Assembly (NCBI RefSeq): GCF_032854445.1
Contig: NC_088302.1
Location: forward strand, 32,705,979 to 32,769,978
Origin: Liolophura sinensis
Lineage: Eukaryota > Mollusca > Polyplacophora > Chitonida > Chitonidae
Direction of reading: 5' to 3'
Length of the DNA: 64,000 nt
Within the stretch, counting starts at the first letter, position 1, and each line of letters begins with the position of its first letter. Under the pieces are notes generated by a model, which did no database searches, was not told the origin of the DNA, and saw only the letters and a program-made list of their open reading frames with translations. Shown one piece after another: positions 12,701 through 23,417 of this stretch. The position numbers and the translations under genes were made by a program.

Positions 12701-15700
12701 CCAGAAATCTCTTACCAATGCAATGGCTGTGAGTTCAAGTCCAGCTCATGCTGGCTTCCTCTTCGGCCGTACGTGGGAAGGTCTGGCAGCAACCTGCAGA
12801 TGGTCGTGGGTTTCCCCCGGGCTCTGCCCGGTTTCCTCCCACCATAATGCTGGCAGCCGTCGTATAAGTGAAAAATTCTTGAGTACAGTGTAAAACACCA
12901 ATCAAATAAATAAATAAGTAAATTAAAAGATGTTCTCAACACATCCACCCAAACTCCACAACTTTGACACCACGCTACCTCCCTGAAACTCCACTTGTAA
13001 TATATATGACATCTGCTCTGAATAAGTCCACAGATTATTATTAAAATATGAAGTGTTCTTAACGGGAAATAGTGGAATATACTCAAACATTATATATTCA
13101 ATTGGCGTTTTAAAATATTGTCATATATTCCATATTGAAAAGAAATTCAATTAAACTATGGCAGTTGGCTTTATGTGTGTAGGAAACCTAGCACAAACCA
13201 CCAAAACCAGTTGTTCTTGGAGTAGGTTGCACTGTACATTGTATGTTTAATTATATTTATTATACATTTGAAGCCAAATTTCATACTGAAGTCCAGACCT
13301 TACCAGTCATGTAGATACTCAGTTCGTATAGCCTTCTCTTTAACTATTGCAGGATGATGAACTGATTGTGTATGACACTGAGGTGATCTATGTGAACTGC
13401 ACCCCAGACAATGTTGAATCAGAAACCAATGTCCGCTCAGATAACGAAACGTTTTATCAGAGCCCAGAATCAGACAGCCATCTGGATGATTCCGTGGACA
13501 ACGCTTATGAGCTTCTGGCCAGTTTCAAGCTCAATGATGCGGAAACAATGTTCCTGAACGTGTTCAAAGACCTGGATGAAACTTCTGAGGAAGGCAAACA
13601 GTCAACAGTGAAGGTGATGATGGGTCTGGCTGAGATCTGCTTACGGAAAAGTCGTATGACACGTGGGAATCCAATGGAGAGTCAGTGGCTGCAAGCGCAC
13701 AACATTGCACTTCTGCAGTATGCTGTTCAGCTGTGCAGTGAAGCACTGCAGAGTGAGGGCAACAACCAAATGATCACCTGGTATCAAGAGCAGCACAATT
13801 GTGCGCTTAAAAAAATGAAACCTGCAGAGGAGAACTTTGTTAAGTCCATGTACACATACATCCAGAGTGACAAAGCTTCTCTTCAACGTCAGATGTTCTT
13901 TTCACTCTCTGCACCCACAACGCCAACGGGAGAATTCAACTTTCCCCTGAGCAGCACCCCACTTCAGCATGTCTTCCCTGGGGTACAGTTCCAGAGGAAT
14001 GCCTCTGTGGAACACTTGTCATCGGAAAATAATGCTTTTCCTGGGGGACTCCAATGGATGGTGAAATTTCAAGAATACTGCCAAGACCGTCTCCGAAGTA
14101 AGGATTCAGCGCGAATCGTGGAGCAGCTGTTTTCATTGAACTCTGAAATTTCTGACCTACTGAATAAGGATCCGGAGGATTGTGATAAAGACAAGGCTAC
14201 TGCACAATCCGAAACAAAACCTGATGAAGGATGTAATGATATAACTCAAGAATTAGACGTGCCATCTGAACAGCAGTCTGATGAAGGATGCAAGGATAAT
14301 GTTCAGGAATCAGGAATCAGAGATGAGGCTGTAGAGCTTCAGACAGTGTCTCCTCTACATGCCTGTACAGTGAGCCTCACCCTAGCCAAACTGATAAGTA
14401 AACTTGCAGAAAAACTGGTCGGAGAAGGAGAATGTGTGAAAGGGGAAGCCCTGTATGAACAGAGCAGAGAAATTCTAGAGTTCATTCAGGATGGAACAAA
14501 AGGTATGGTGGTGCTGTATGCCCAGACTGTCAAGAAACTAGGGATGCTGAAGATTAAACTAGGCGATATTAGCTCTGGCATCCAACTGCTACAAACAGCC
14601 ATTCGCTCATACAGGGAAGTGGGCGATGAGGCCTCTAACGGAGACATTGCCTTGGCGCTAGTAGAAATTGGGGACAGTCATACCATTGAGAAATGGGATT
14701 CGGAGTCCATATTTGATCATGTTATTGATGTCATACGAGAGGCTTTTGACAAGGAATCTCTTGCTGATGTCCCACTTACGTCTAAGAGCAACAATGACCC
14801 AGAGGAGAGCAAGTGCAATTCACCAAGCAAAGAGATGAGCCAGAGCTACTGTTCGAGCACTCAGGAAGCCATATGGTGTTATGAGGAGGCCATTGACATC
14901 CTTGAGAATCTGCCATTGTGCGATGTTCTGAACAGTACCGTGTATGCCCGTGCCATCACCAGGCTTGGGGATTCGCACTTCATACAACAGGAGTACAATG
15001 AAGCTCTGTTCTGCTACGAGAAAGCTCAGACACTCTTCCGTGTGACAAGCGGGAGGAGTGCCCTAATACAGCATGGTCACGTCCTCTGCATGCTTGGCAC
15101 TACCAGTTTCATGTTACATCTCTACCCAAAAGCTGCCATGGTTTTCGAGTGTGCATACCGTATGCTGAAGCACGCATTCAGGGGAGAGTACCCTTACAAA
15201 ATGGCCCTCCTTTTGTCTCTGCTGGGATTAGCCACTTACAAGCTCCAGCATTACCACAAGTGTATTTCATGGAGCTTCCGTGCCTATGAAATGTACATTG
15301 ATCTGTTTAAAGACAGCCTAACAAATCTGCCCAGACAGAAGCTCTGGATAGCCTGCCAGACTCTGTACATCCTGGGGAATTCGTACAACGTCCTGAATCT
15401 TCATGAGAAGGCCATCCACTACTTAACCCTTGGGAGATCCATCATGACTGTGGCCAGTAACACGGACAGGCGACAGTACATGCGGGTTCTACAAGTCCTG
15501 GGGGACTGCTACTTTGCGCAGTACGACTACAAGACAGCTCTCACGTTTTACAACGAGGCGCTGCAAGACTTTGAAGGAGAAGCCTTGCAGCTGATTCGCG
15601 TTCATCAGAACATCGCGGAGCTGAACCAGTCTTCGGATGACAAGGGTTTCCACAATCAACTACTGAGCAGATCAGCCGATGCTCACCTCCACATGCAGGA

Positions 15701-16550
15701 GTACAAGGATGCATTCGGGCTTCTTGCACAGGTCAGCAATATTCAGGACGTTTTAGAAGATGACATAAAGGGTGATCTGGTGACGACACTCCATCAACTA
15801 GGCAACATGCACTCTATGTCTGGGGATGCAGACCAGGCCATCCAGTCATTCAAGGACTGTGTGGAAATATACCAGGAGGTGCACGGGGATCTTGGGCCCG
15901 AGATGAGCATCATTCTGGGCAACCTGGCCACAATGTGCTACGTGAAGGCATGCACCAGCGAAGGCGCCGAAGAGGAGTTGGAGATGACCATAGCTGCAGA
16001 GCAGAACTTCCAGGATGCCATTGCCCTGGAGAATAATCTCAACGTTCTGGTGAAGTATTCCAGCTTTCTGTTCAGCCAGGGAAACTATGACGATGCTGTC
16101 ATGTATCTCCAAGACGCCTTAAAGCAAGCCCATGAAGAGCAGTTGATTGGTTACAGTGGGCTAGAGAAGGTCACTCTGCCAGAAGTTCTCCAGGATGAGG
16201 TGGATTATCAGTCCGAGGTCAGCTTCCCAGCTACACCTCTCATCCACTACCTCCTGATGGTATCACACAAGGCACTGGGTGAAATGAAAGTGGCAGAGGA
16301 CCATCTCCTCCTCCTGATGAAGGAGGTCATGAAGGGAGACAACCCTGTCATGCACTCTCTGGTAGGCTATGCTCTCATGGACATGGGGATGTTCAAGGAT
16401 GCGGCAGAGTTCTTTGCTATTGCGTTTCACATGAAAGAGGATTATCATTTGGCCACAGACAATTATTGTACATGTTTAGGGATCATGGTACTACACACTC
16501 TACAGAAATCTGTGGAAAACATCTACTTCAGCAGAAACAAAGAGCAGTAG
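9691..16550 (+). CDS. large tetratricopeptide-repeat protein, whole gene span (3 coding exons)
   Basis: Joining 9691-9784, 12168-12400 and 13353-16550 gives 3525 nt, encoding 1174 residues. Both introns are GT-AG with strong GTAAGT donors and T-rich acceptors, and the phases match (1, then 0). Residues 1-110 form a non-repeat N-terminus. From about residue 450 to 1150 there are many degenerate 34-residue helix-turn-helix units of TPR type, such as LGDSHFIQQEYNEALFCYEK and LGDCYFAQYDYKTALTFYNE. No signal peptide or membrane segment is evident, so it is likely a cytosolic scaffold that binds partner proteins, as TPR arrays do. I do not recognise the family and assign no specific function. An isolated TPR array of this kind also fits ciliary or trafficking adaptors, but that is speculation. 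Confidence 0.85.
10970..11490 (+). repeat. dispersed repeat family W, copy 1 (internally duplicated)
   Basis: Within this block 'ttgagctcaggg-tgcac-catgta' occurs twice (near 11012 and 11215), with a more diverged third version near 11330, so it is a roughly 200 bp internal repeat. The third version also matches 45560-45880: 'attgacctgaagtttaacat' against 'attgacctgaagttttacat', then 'aagcacaatgaca'. It lies in intron 1 of the TPR gene. The class is unknown. Confidence 0.55.
11496..11752 (+). mobile_element. tRNA-derived SINE (SINE-A), near full length
   Basis: The 5' head carries an A-box-like TGGCTCAGTCATTTAGCG and a B-box-like GAGTTCAAGTCC, followed by the conserved 3' domain with 'tttcccccgggctctgcccg' and 'gaaatattcttgagtacgg', ending in 'aaaacaccaatcaaat'. 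Intronic in the TPR gene. The short open frames over it are not genes. It resembles tRNA SINEs with a conserved 3' domain known from molluscs. The exact family name is not verified. Confidence 0.85.
12168..12400 (+). CDS. TPR gene coding exon 2
   Basis: Begins after TTTTTGCAG and ends before GTAAGT. It completes the split codon from exon 1 (GAC, Asp) and adds 77 more codons with no stop. Contains PPRRDYDWSVHSKLP and SSLWRTRKTFVP. Basic and aromatic, with no TPR in this part. Confidence 0.8.
12653..12922 (+). mobile_element. SINE-A copy with 14 bp target-site duplication
   Basis: Full-length copy from the GGGGCCTCCG head to an (AAATA)n tail. TTAAAAGATGTTCT stands immediately before it (12639-12652) and after it (12923-12936), an exact 14 bp target-site duplication, so the element limits are firm. 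It sits in intron 2 of the TPR gene. Confidence 0.92.
13353..16550 (+). CDS. TPR gene coding exon 3 (long terminal exon)
   Basis: Begins after TTTAACTATTGCAG and runs 1065 codons to TAG at 16548. It holds all recognisable TPR-like units. A low-complexity linker around 14150-14330 (D, E, Q and S rich, with two copies of a DEGC-D motif) separates an N-terminal helical part from the C-terminal repeats. A short serine- and asparagine-rich insert near 14780-14850 splits the repeat array. A 3.2 kb uninterrupted exon is unusual among the short exons of the other genes here. Confidence 0.88.
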   Translation, partial: DDELIVYDTEVIYVNCTPDNVESETNVRSDNETFYQSPESDSHLDDSVDNAYELLASFKLNDAETMFLNVFKDLDETSEEGKQSTVKVMMGLAEICLRKSRMTRGNPMESQWLQAHNIALLQYAVQLCSEALQSEGNNQMITWYQEQHNCALKKMKPAEENFVKSMYTYIQSDKASLQRQMFFSLSAPTTPTGEFNFPLSSTPLQHVFPGVQFQRNASVEHLSSENNAFPGGLQWMVKFQEYCQDRLRSKDSARIVEQLFSLNSEISDLLNKDPEDCDKDKATAQSETKPDEGCNDITQELDVPSEQQSDEGCKDNVQESGIRDEAVELQTVSPLHACTVSLTLAKLISKLAEKLVGEGECVKGEALYEQSREILEFIQDGTKGMVVLYAQTVKKLGMLKIKLGDISSGIQLLQTAIRSYREVGDEASNGDIALALVEIGDSHTIEKWDSESIFDHVIDVIREAFDKESLADVPLTSKSNNDPEESKCNSPSKEMSQSYCSSTQEAIWCYEEAIDILENLPLCDVLNSTVYARAITRLGDSHFIQQEYNEALFCYEKAQTLFRVTSGRSALIQHGHVLCMLGTTSFMLHLYPKAAMVFECAYRMLKHAFRGEYPYKMALLLSLLGLATYKLQHYHKCISWSFRAYEMYIDLFKDSLTNLPRQKLWIACQTLYILGNSYNVLNLHEKAIHYLTLGRSIMTVASNTDRRQYMRVLQVLGDCYFAQYDYKTALTFYNEALQDFEGEALQLIRVHQNIAELNQSSDDKGFHNQLLSRSADAHLHMQEYKDAFGLLAQVSNIQDVLEDDIKGDLVTTLHQLGNMHSMSGDADQAIQSFKDCVEIYQEVHGDLGPEMSIILGNLATMCYVKACTSEGAEEELEMTIAAEQNFQDAIALENNLNVLVKYSSFLFSQGNYDDAVMYLQDALKQAHEEQLIGYSGLEKVTLPEVLQDEVDYQSEVSFPATPLIHYLLMVSHKALGEMKVAEDHLLLLMKEVMKGDNPVMHSLVGYALMDMGMFKDAAEFFAIAFHMKEDYHLATDNYCTCLGIMVLHTLQKSVENIYFSRNKEQ

Positions 16551-16749
16551 AAGCAACATAGTACATGCAGCAGAGTCAGCAAGCCACCTCTTCACACAAC
16601 TCCTGAAGCAAAACAAGTGCTCTATGATGTTACATGTTTCTGAACTATCTGTCTTTCTTGGGTCTACTTTTCTGTGTATTACTGGCGTACCAAACTTGTT
16701 TTAATAGACACTACACATGCATACATTCAATCAGATGAAAGCATTATAT
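16551..16749 (+). other. proximal 3' flank of the TPR gene
   Basis: Follows the stop codon and precedes the inverted-repeat element. Presumed 3'UTR. There is no AATAAA here; the nearest plus-strand one is at about 17404, beyond the element. Confidence 0.3.
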
Positions 16750-17340
16750 CAGGTGGGCATAAAAGAATGGGCCGTACTTTGACACTCAATATTTCTGTTA
16801 CCCTCTTACGTCAGCTTCTAAAAATTTACACACTTACAAGCCATTATGTCCTAAGTATACAGACCAAAGCTCAATTTCATCCTTTAAGATTTCTGTTCAT
16901 GGGACCAAAATCGAGTCAAAAACGCATGTTCCAGACATTTAAAAATGATGTTCTATCTTGTTTTACTTGAAAAGGTGATCAATTGGTCCTCCATCTTGGC
17001 GCGTAAATGTTTCTTCCGAGAAATGATCGAGTCCCGAATTTCCTTTAATTTTTTTCCAGCAGTCCTTGATGCATGCTTTTAGTTCATCCTCAGTGAATTT
17101 TTCCATGCAACCCTCATAGGTCCCTGACAGGTGATGCAATGTGGGTCACCAAAACGTGCAATTTTGAGGGTATGTTTTCATTTTAACCCTGTGTACAGAC
17201 TACTCAAGCTATGACCTTGAAAATTGATCAGTATATTAACAAAATCCTGTCATTTGAATGTCTGAATTTTGAAAGGGTTTGAACTAAGGATAATGGGGCA
17301 ATGCAGCATCAAAGTACGGCCCATTTTTTATGCCCACCCG
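16750..17340. mobile_element. 591 bp non-autonomous DNA element with about 32 bp terminal inverted repeats
   Basis: The left end is CAGGTGGGCATAAAAGAATG continuing to 16782. The right end (17309-17340) is its reverse complement except for about two differences, including one missing base. ATAT flanks both sides, consistent with a short AT target duplication. There is no transposase frame inside: the 98-codon open frame at 16674-16970 starts outside the element and has no motif. This is a MITE-like element of undetermined superfamily. Confidence 0.7.
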
Positions 17341-18960
17341 ATATATACTACATGCAGTAAATGACCTAAAATTTTGCCCCCAAAAATTGGATTGTTAGAG
17401 ACAAATAAATGTCATAAAATATTACATTTAGTAATGACATTTTCCCAGTCATATCATCCTACATTCCAAACAAAGTTCAGACCACTTTTCTAAGACCAAT
17501 ACAAATCTCAGAATCTGGCAAAATATGCATCTTGGTAATAGGAGAAATTTTAGGCCGCCACCTTTGTATAGTAATTTAAATCTTAATCCTTTTCGAATGA
17601 TGTTGTCAAAATAGATCTTTATAACGATAGGTCTTTATAATGATCTATAGCATGTGAAACTTGTCCTGTCTTTTCTCTCTATCTCTTCCTCTTTACCTTA
17701 TGAATATTCATATACATATATCTAAGCAGCATTAGCAGTTGTGATCAACACTGTAGCCAGCAGCCCTAGATTTGCTTGCAAGCTAAATCGCTAGTGTATC
17801 TTGTCTGCTGTTTAATTAAGTTGAATGTATTTTTATACAACACACAGAGGAAGGTTATTTCACAAACTGTTTACGTTGTAGAACTGCTAACATTTTCAAA
17901 TATGCAGTTCTTCTGTGATACATATAAATACTTCACATGCATTTGGTGCTACTGAATATTATTTAACAACATACCTGTATGTCATGAATCTGTAAGTTTT
18001 GTGCGTCCAAATCAGTATGTATGTCAAAGATCTAGAGCCCTGTAGTTGCTTACTGACGTGTTCAGCGACATTTTTAATTGCATTTAGTGCTTTTGTTTAA
18101 CTTATTTATTCAGAGTAGAGAGCTGAATGCTTTGAAGTATAGTTTATTGAAGAAGTGGATCACCACTAGTTGATCTTCAGTTGCTGTGTACACAACAATC
18201 CGTATTTCTGTGACATTTCCATATGATTGATACTACTTGTGACCAGGTGAGGGTCACAGCCGAAACACCACTGATCAAGGGAAACAGCCAGTCAGGTGAA
18301 ATAGCTGTGGAATTACAGTATGCTGATCATTTCAGATCTATTCACTACAGTCCCATAGGACATCTGCGCTTCAAAGAGACTTTTGTAAGTGTGAAAGTTA
18401 AGTATCGAGGTATTGAATTTGTGTTATACATATAGTCCTGATCTTTAAAAACCAAGTGCATGTGGTAGCTAGAATTGTAATCATGCCTGTTTGAAATTTG
18501 CACAAGAAATGATAAGTCATGGTTTCAAAGCAATAATTGGGGAAATTTTTATTGAAGAGTCATAGCATGAATTATGGCAACAAAGAACAAATGCGAAACA
18601 TACAGAAAATATTGCGTGATTTATTAAAAAGGTGGATGATTTCATGCACTCATGCCTAGCTATTATATAAAATTTTGGAAACTGTATCTTTCAGCAACAT
18701 TTGTACATGACCATGATAATTTACAAGTTTAATTGTCTACATGAATATTTCAAAGGTTGTTTGAAGGAGGAATTTTTAACCTGGCCCTAGACAGGATATA
18801 GATGTAATAGATTTACTGTATGAATTTACACATTACGCTAGTAATGTACATGTACAGCTCAACTTTTTAAAGAAAGTATCCTTGTCCTTTGTTTAAGCTG
18901 TGATGAAAACCAATGGGCTTGGTTGTGATAATGCCAGATGCCTATGCATGCAAACACAGG
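17341..18960. other. intergenic stretch, one exon-like segment
   Basis: AT-rich. The only candidate coding segment is at 18247-18384 (separate entry). Confidence 0.4.
18247..18384 (+). CDS. exon-like segment, 46 codons, unidentified
   Basis: Lies between TTGTGACCAG and GTAAGTGT and is open in one frame (phase 0 to 0). It encodes TAETPLIKGNSQSGEIAVEL followed by QYADHFRSIHYSPIGHLRF. Composition is protein-like, but I found no matching upstream or downstream exon. It could be a chance open frame, an old pseudogene piece, or an exon of a gene not otherwise seen. Confidence 0.2.
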
Positions 18961-18973
18961 TTTGAACTAACCA

Positions 18974-19138
18974 AAACCAACAAAAATTTCCGTGCACAAA
19001 TAAAGCAAAACATGTATTGTTGATACCAAAACAAGGAATAAAATGTACATGCAAACGCACATGTAAACATGTCAAACCAACAAAATTTCCTGTCACAAAT
19101 AAAGCAAAACATGTATTGTCAATACCAAAACAAGGAAG
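18974..19138 (+). repeat. two-copy tandem duplication, about 100 bp period
   Basis: The block 'cacaaataaagcaaaacatg' then 'ataccaaaacaaggaa' occurs at 18996-19038 and 19096-19137 with a few differences. The mirrored open frames on the minus strand come from this duplication. Confidence 0.8.
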
Positions 19139-20440
19139 AGAACACATAATTACATGTCAAATGTCATACGTGTCAATGTTACAACAGTCAATGACAAATT
19201 GCATATCGTACACATGACAATTGCATATATCACATGTACAGTATATACACACATACGTACTGTGTAATACATTTTCTCTGGCATTCACTGTTTTCCCATA
19301 TTCATGCAGTTTTAATGTCTAAAAAGCAGACATTTGTCAAAATACAAGTACAATTCCAAGTACATGTATTAGAGTTTAACTCGGCTGTTAAAGAAAAATT
19401 CGCATCACCATTTCCCCCTAAAGACACTGAAAACTGTCATTTTAATACATGTACCCATACAATTACATGTACAAATGCCCATATAACAGTTTGTTCAACA
19501 GTGCTTGCTTACAATCAGCATCCTCCTGTCCCTAACCACAACTGTCAATGTTAGAAGATATTAAAGCCAGCTAAATCTGTAACCATGAAACTGGATCAAA
19601 ATAAAAGTGTACACCAAAATCGGACTTTGACTTCACAGTGTTGTTTTATTTTGAAGTGAAATTTGAATTAAACTTGACAAAACATAGAAGTTGTATCTTG
19701 TCAGGTGATCACTGAAGGTCCCTAACCATATGTATACATTACTTACCAGGGTATGCAAGAAAAGGAGGGGATATTCTACATAAATTATTCACAGCTAGAA
19801 TTAACATTCAACATCTTCAATTAGATAAATAGTTTATCAACACCACCAAAAAATCTGATGAAGGAAGTTACAATTTACACACAAGTTTTAATTTACTTGT
19901 GATTTAATCAAATGTATGGAAACATTCAAGTGGATAAATTTTTGATGCAAATTTAAAAAATGCAGCCTGATCAGATTTGTGTTCATTGTGAGACAAAATG
20001 TCGGCATGGTAACTGTGTTGTGATGATCACCATGACATGTCCCAAACAGCCTGTAAACCCTGATGACATAAGTTATTGCCGATTTGCATAATGATCTCTA
20101 TTAATATATCTGATTATAGTTTAATGTCAAACTGAAGAACTTTGCACTTATACAGTGGCAGATGACTTTATAGATGGAGGAAACCATGGAAATTAAATAG
20201 GCAAGTTACATGTACTTACAAACTTCCTCAAGTGACATTCAGGTACATGTATGCACAACATATTGTTGGAAGACAAGTTCTCAACGAAGCTTAGACTGCA
20301 CAACCTGAAACAGTCATGTAAGTGTCCTCCACCTTTGTCACAATCGTCCAACACTCAAGGACGGTGGGTGAATACAAAAAAATACTGTTCAAAGCCAAGA
20401 TTGAACCCATTTATCGTGTCGTGACGACAAAAAGACATAA
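19139..20440. other. gene-free intergenic stretch
   Basis: AT-rich with many ACATGTA words. No supported gene on either strand. Confidence 0.4.
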
Positions 20441-20449
20441 CCACTTGGC

Positions 20450-20756
20450 CATGACCCACTGTTTGCAAGGTTGTTAACAAAGTTAGAGTTGCATGAAGAT
20501 GTGTAACACCCCATGACCAACTGTTTGCAAGGTTGTTAACAGAGTTGAGTTGCATGAAGATGTGTAACACCCCATGACCGACTGTTTGCAAGGTTGTTAA
20601 CAGAGTTGAGTTGCATGAAGATGTGTAATATCCCATGACCCACTGTTTGCAAGGTTGTTAACAGAGTTGAGTTGCACGAAGATGTGTAATATTCCATGAC
20701 CCACTGTTTGCAAGGTTGTTAACAGAGCTGAGTTGCAGGAAGATGTGTAACACACC
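20450..20756 (+). repeat. 61 bp minisatellite, 5 copies
   Basis: Units begin CATGACC-ACTGTTTGCAA and contain 'gttaacagagttgagttgca'. Starts are near 20450, 20512, 20573, 20634 and 20695. Because 61 is not a multiple of three, the reading frame shifts each unit. The minus-strand 93-codon open frame is a by-product. Confidence 0.95.
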
Positions 20757-21659
20757 TTGTATTAGACTAGGAGGGTACTATGCACACCTAAATCCATGCT
20801 CTCCAGAGTTTGGAGTGTGCTACACGTTTTTATTCGCATGTCCATATATTGTTTCAGGAGTGCACAGGTGTGGGCCAGAGTGTGATACCATTCCTCAGAT
20901 CTGAAGGCCTACTAATGTCTTGAGCTATGTATAGTAAAGAACCATGTTTGATGTTGTATTATTCTTTTAACACAGGCTCAAAATTTTGTCTCAGTCAGGA
21001 TATAATTTTGTATTTCAGGCCTCAGTTATCTGAATAACAGCATTTCATAAACAAAGATATTGTATAACACTGTCTTAAAAGTTCAGGTACATTCTTAATT
21101 ATACAGGTAAATCAACAGACAGCAACGTGTAACTGGAAGGTACTCACTGAGGGGTGTCTCAGTGTCTTTGAGAGGCCCAATTTTACAAATTAACATGCCA
21201 GAGATAGGAAAAATAGGAGAAAATTGGAAATGTGATGGCATGACTTAAAATTCTGGCTAAATCTATGCTCACTGGTGTATCACTCAATATATTACATGTA
21301 TAATAAACACATCAAAGACATCACGAAGTCCAGGTGAGAGTAAACCATGTTGCACAAGATAATGACTGCACCATCTATAGCGCTGGATCTTCTGATCACT
21401 GATTGATACTAGTAGTTCATCAGTGCATTGCATGCATATTCAAATCTCCTGATATGTACTCCTTAAACCACACAAACATGTAGTTGCATCCACAGGCAAC
21501 TTCTGTGAAGGGAACAAAAGGCATGTATACCACCAGTGGACGATGTACAAACAAATACACCAACGGAGTGGCACTTCTTCCCCACTTCCATAGTACACTT
21601 GTGTAGCTGATGCATATGATCAGTAACAAATACACTTTCCATCACATTTGTCTTGTCAC
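20757..21659. other. gene-free intergenic stretch
   Basis: No supported gene. Two overlapping minus-strand frames at 21420-21645 have no splice support of their own. Confidence 0.35.
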
Positions 21660-21744
21660 CTTAATACACAAAACACTTCGTTGCCATTTTTGCCAGGTTG
21701 AAATTCTGTCAAAGGTCCTTCATATTTTGGTACTTTCTCAGCAC
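21660..21744 (-). CDS. exon-like segment on minus strand, unidentified
   Basis: On the minus strand it lies between GTGTGTTACAG and GTGACAAG and is open in one frame, reading AEKVPKYEGPLTEFQPGKNG and on to NEVFCVL. Entry phase is 1 and exit phase is 2. It lies downstream of the minus-strand gene ending at 23622 but does not fit its terminal phase. It could be an alternative 3' exon or a chance open frame. Confidence 0.25.
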
Positions 21745-22420
21745 CTGTAACACACAATTTTGAAAAACGGAACTACTAACTAGAAGAACTGAGCAAATTA
21801 AGAACTGGTTACAATTTGAGGGGCCTGACTTATAAAAAGAATGCATGCAGTTTTCCTGCCTGGCTCAAAACTGTGTCTTGCATAAGCGGATCATCCACTG
21901 ACAAAGGATGTACATGTAGCAAACTCAAATCTAGGATTGCTAGTCTGGCTGCAGCGCCACGTCAGGAGGTTTGTCTGGTCCACTGCCTAGGGCAGCTATT
22001 TACTCAACATGCTCAGGTTTCCTCCACCCTTGGCACAGTACCATGTTTAATCTAACCATCAGAAAAATGTTTCAATTACAAGACAGCAGTCAGGTTACGG
22101 GTGCAAAAAACCTGAGCGACCCGGGTAAATCACCTAATGTAAATTAAGTTGCAAACAAACCAGTGAGGTTTGATCTTGTCACTTCACCGGTGCGAGGGTG
22201 ACTGCATGGTTGGGAGGAGAACAACTTGAGTGCATTAGAATGATCCAGTGAAGGCTTAAACATTGTTTCATTCGTATTACTGCCTAAAGTATAATCTACT
22301 GGAGTGTATGTGTCCTCGTAAATCCATTTTGGTGTCGATATCCATGCATTATAAATATACACAAGAAATGCCCACTGCACATTTGTGCACGACACAATTC
22401 AGGCTTGACATATACACCTA
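21745..22420. other. gene-free intergenic stretch
   Basis: No supported gene, although it contains the short open frames 21816-22055 and 22144-22395. Confidence 0.35.
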
Positions 22421-22424
22421 CCTG

Positions 22425-22560
22425 TCTGCAAGAAACCTGCAGGTGGTCGTGAGCTTCCCCCAGGTTCTCCCCCGACTCCTCCCACCGCAATGCTGGTTGC
22501 CGCTGTATAAGTGAAATATTCTTGGGTACAGCGTAGAACACCCATCAAATAAATGAATCA
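22425..22560 (+). mobile_element. SINE-A, 5'-truncated
   Basis: Only the 3' half is present: 'gcaagaaacctgcaggtggt' through 'gaaatattcttgggtacagc' to a short AAATAAATGAAT tail. Confidence 0.75.
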
Positions 22561-23287
22561 GATCACATACTGCCACCTGATCCTACAAAACCAGTGCCAC
22601 TGCATTTTTTTTTTTGTTGGACTGGTGTTTAATATCATATTGAAGAATTTTTCATTTGCACAAAGTCAGGTATGTGGTCAACTATGTGCCTGCAGTAAAT
22701 TACAGCCCTTTACTATGTACACATGCATAGAACAAATCCTGAAGACTTAAAGCTGTAACAGAACACGTAAACCTTGCTGCTTCATTGGTAAGTGCCTTAA
22801 TGAGTCCTCTAGGACAATAAGCCAGCTAAAGTCACTGTCAGCTAAATGTAGTATTTGGTCCAACAATTAACACACATGAAACTGAACAAAACTTGGTAAC
22901 ACAAAACAAATCAGAATCTGTTTAGAATACGTTTTCGTGTTACTCTGAACATGAGATGGATTGGATCGTGTAAATCAAAGTTGATCTGAATTCAGTAAGC
23001 AATCTGCATATGGTGTAGACTGTCATTTGTTCAGCAGTAATTTTTACTCTGAAAGGTATCACTTCTTCTTGTCTTGTGCTCAAAGTGCTAATGCCACAAA
23101 AACCCAAGAGGCAATGCTATACAGACAAAAAAGTTTACTATTTTACCTGCACATGAACAGGAGCCAGGAGCATTCTGATGTTCTGTACCCTGTAACAACA
23201 TACACAAATATTATAGCCATTTGTCTAAACCTCAACCATGCATGAGAATAGGCGTTTGAAAATGTGGTTTAATCAAGACATACATAA

Positions 23288-23412
23288 AACATTTATTTAT
23301 TTGACTGGTGTTTTATGCCGTACTCAAGAATACTTAACTTATATGACGGTGGCCAGCATTATGGTGGGAGGAGACCGAGAAGAGCCTCGAGGGAAACCCA
23401 CAACCATCAGGT
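23288..23412 (-). mobile_element. SINE-A, truncated, minus strand
   Basis: Reverse complement of the SINE 3' domain: it begins with the TTTATTTATTTG tail and includes 'gccgtactcaagaatac' and 'cattatggtgggagga', then breaks at about 23412. Confidence 0.75.
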
Positions 23413-23417
23413 TTATT
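23412..23417 (-). terminator. candidate AATAAA polyadenylation signal for the minus-strand gene
   Basis: TTTATT on the plus strand is AATAAA on the minus strand, about 205 bases past the stop codon at 23622. Position and strand fit; usage is unproven. Confidence 0.3.

Noticed and set aside
11506..12893. Pairs of short frames over the SINE copies
   Set aside because: The same peptides recur at every SINE copy because the element is repeated. tRNA-derived SINEs do not code.
13564..16448. Minus-strand frames opposite the long TPR exon
   Set aside because: Shadows of the plus-strand coding sequence. None has its own splice or start evidence.
21420..21645. Two overlapping minus-strand frames of 71 and 60 codons
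   Set aside because: Two frames over the same DNA with cysteine- and valine-rich nonspecific composition and no acceptor. Probably downstream non-coding sequence.
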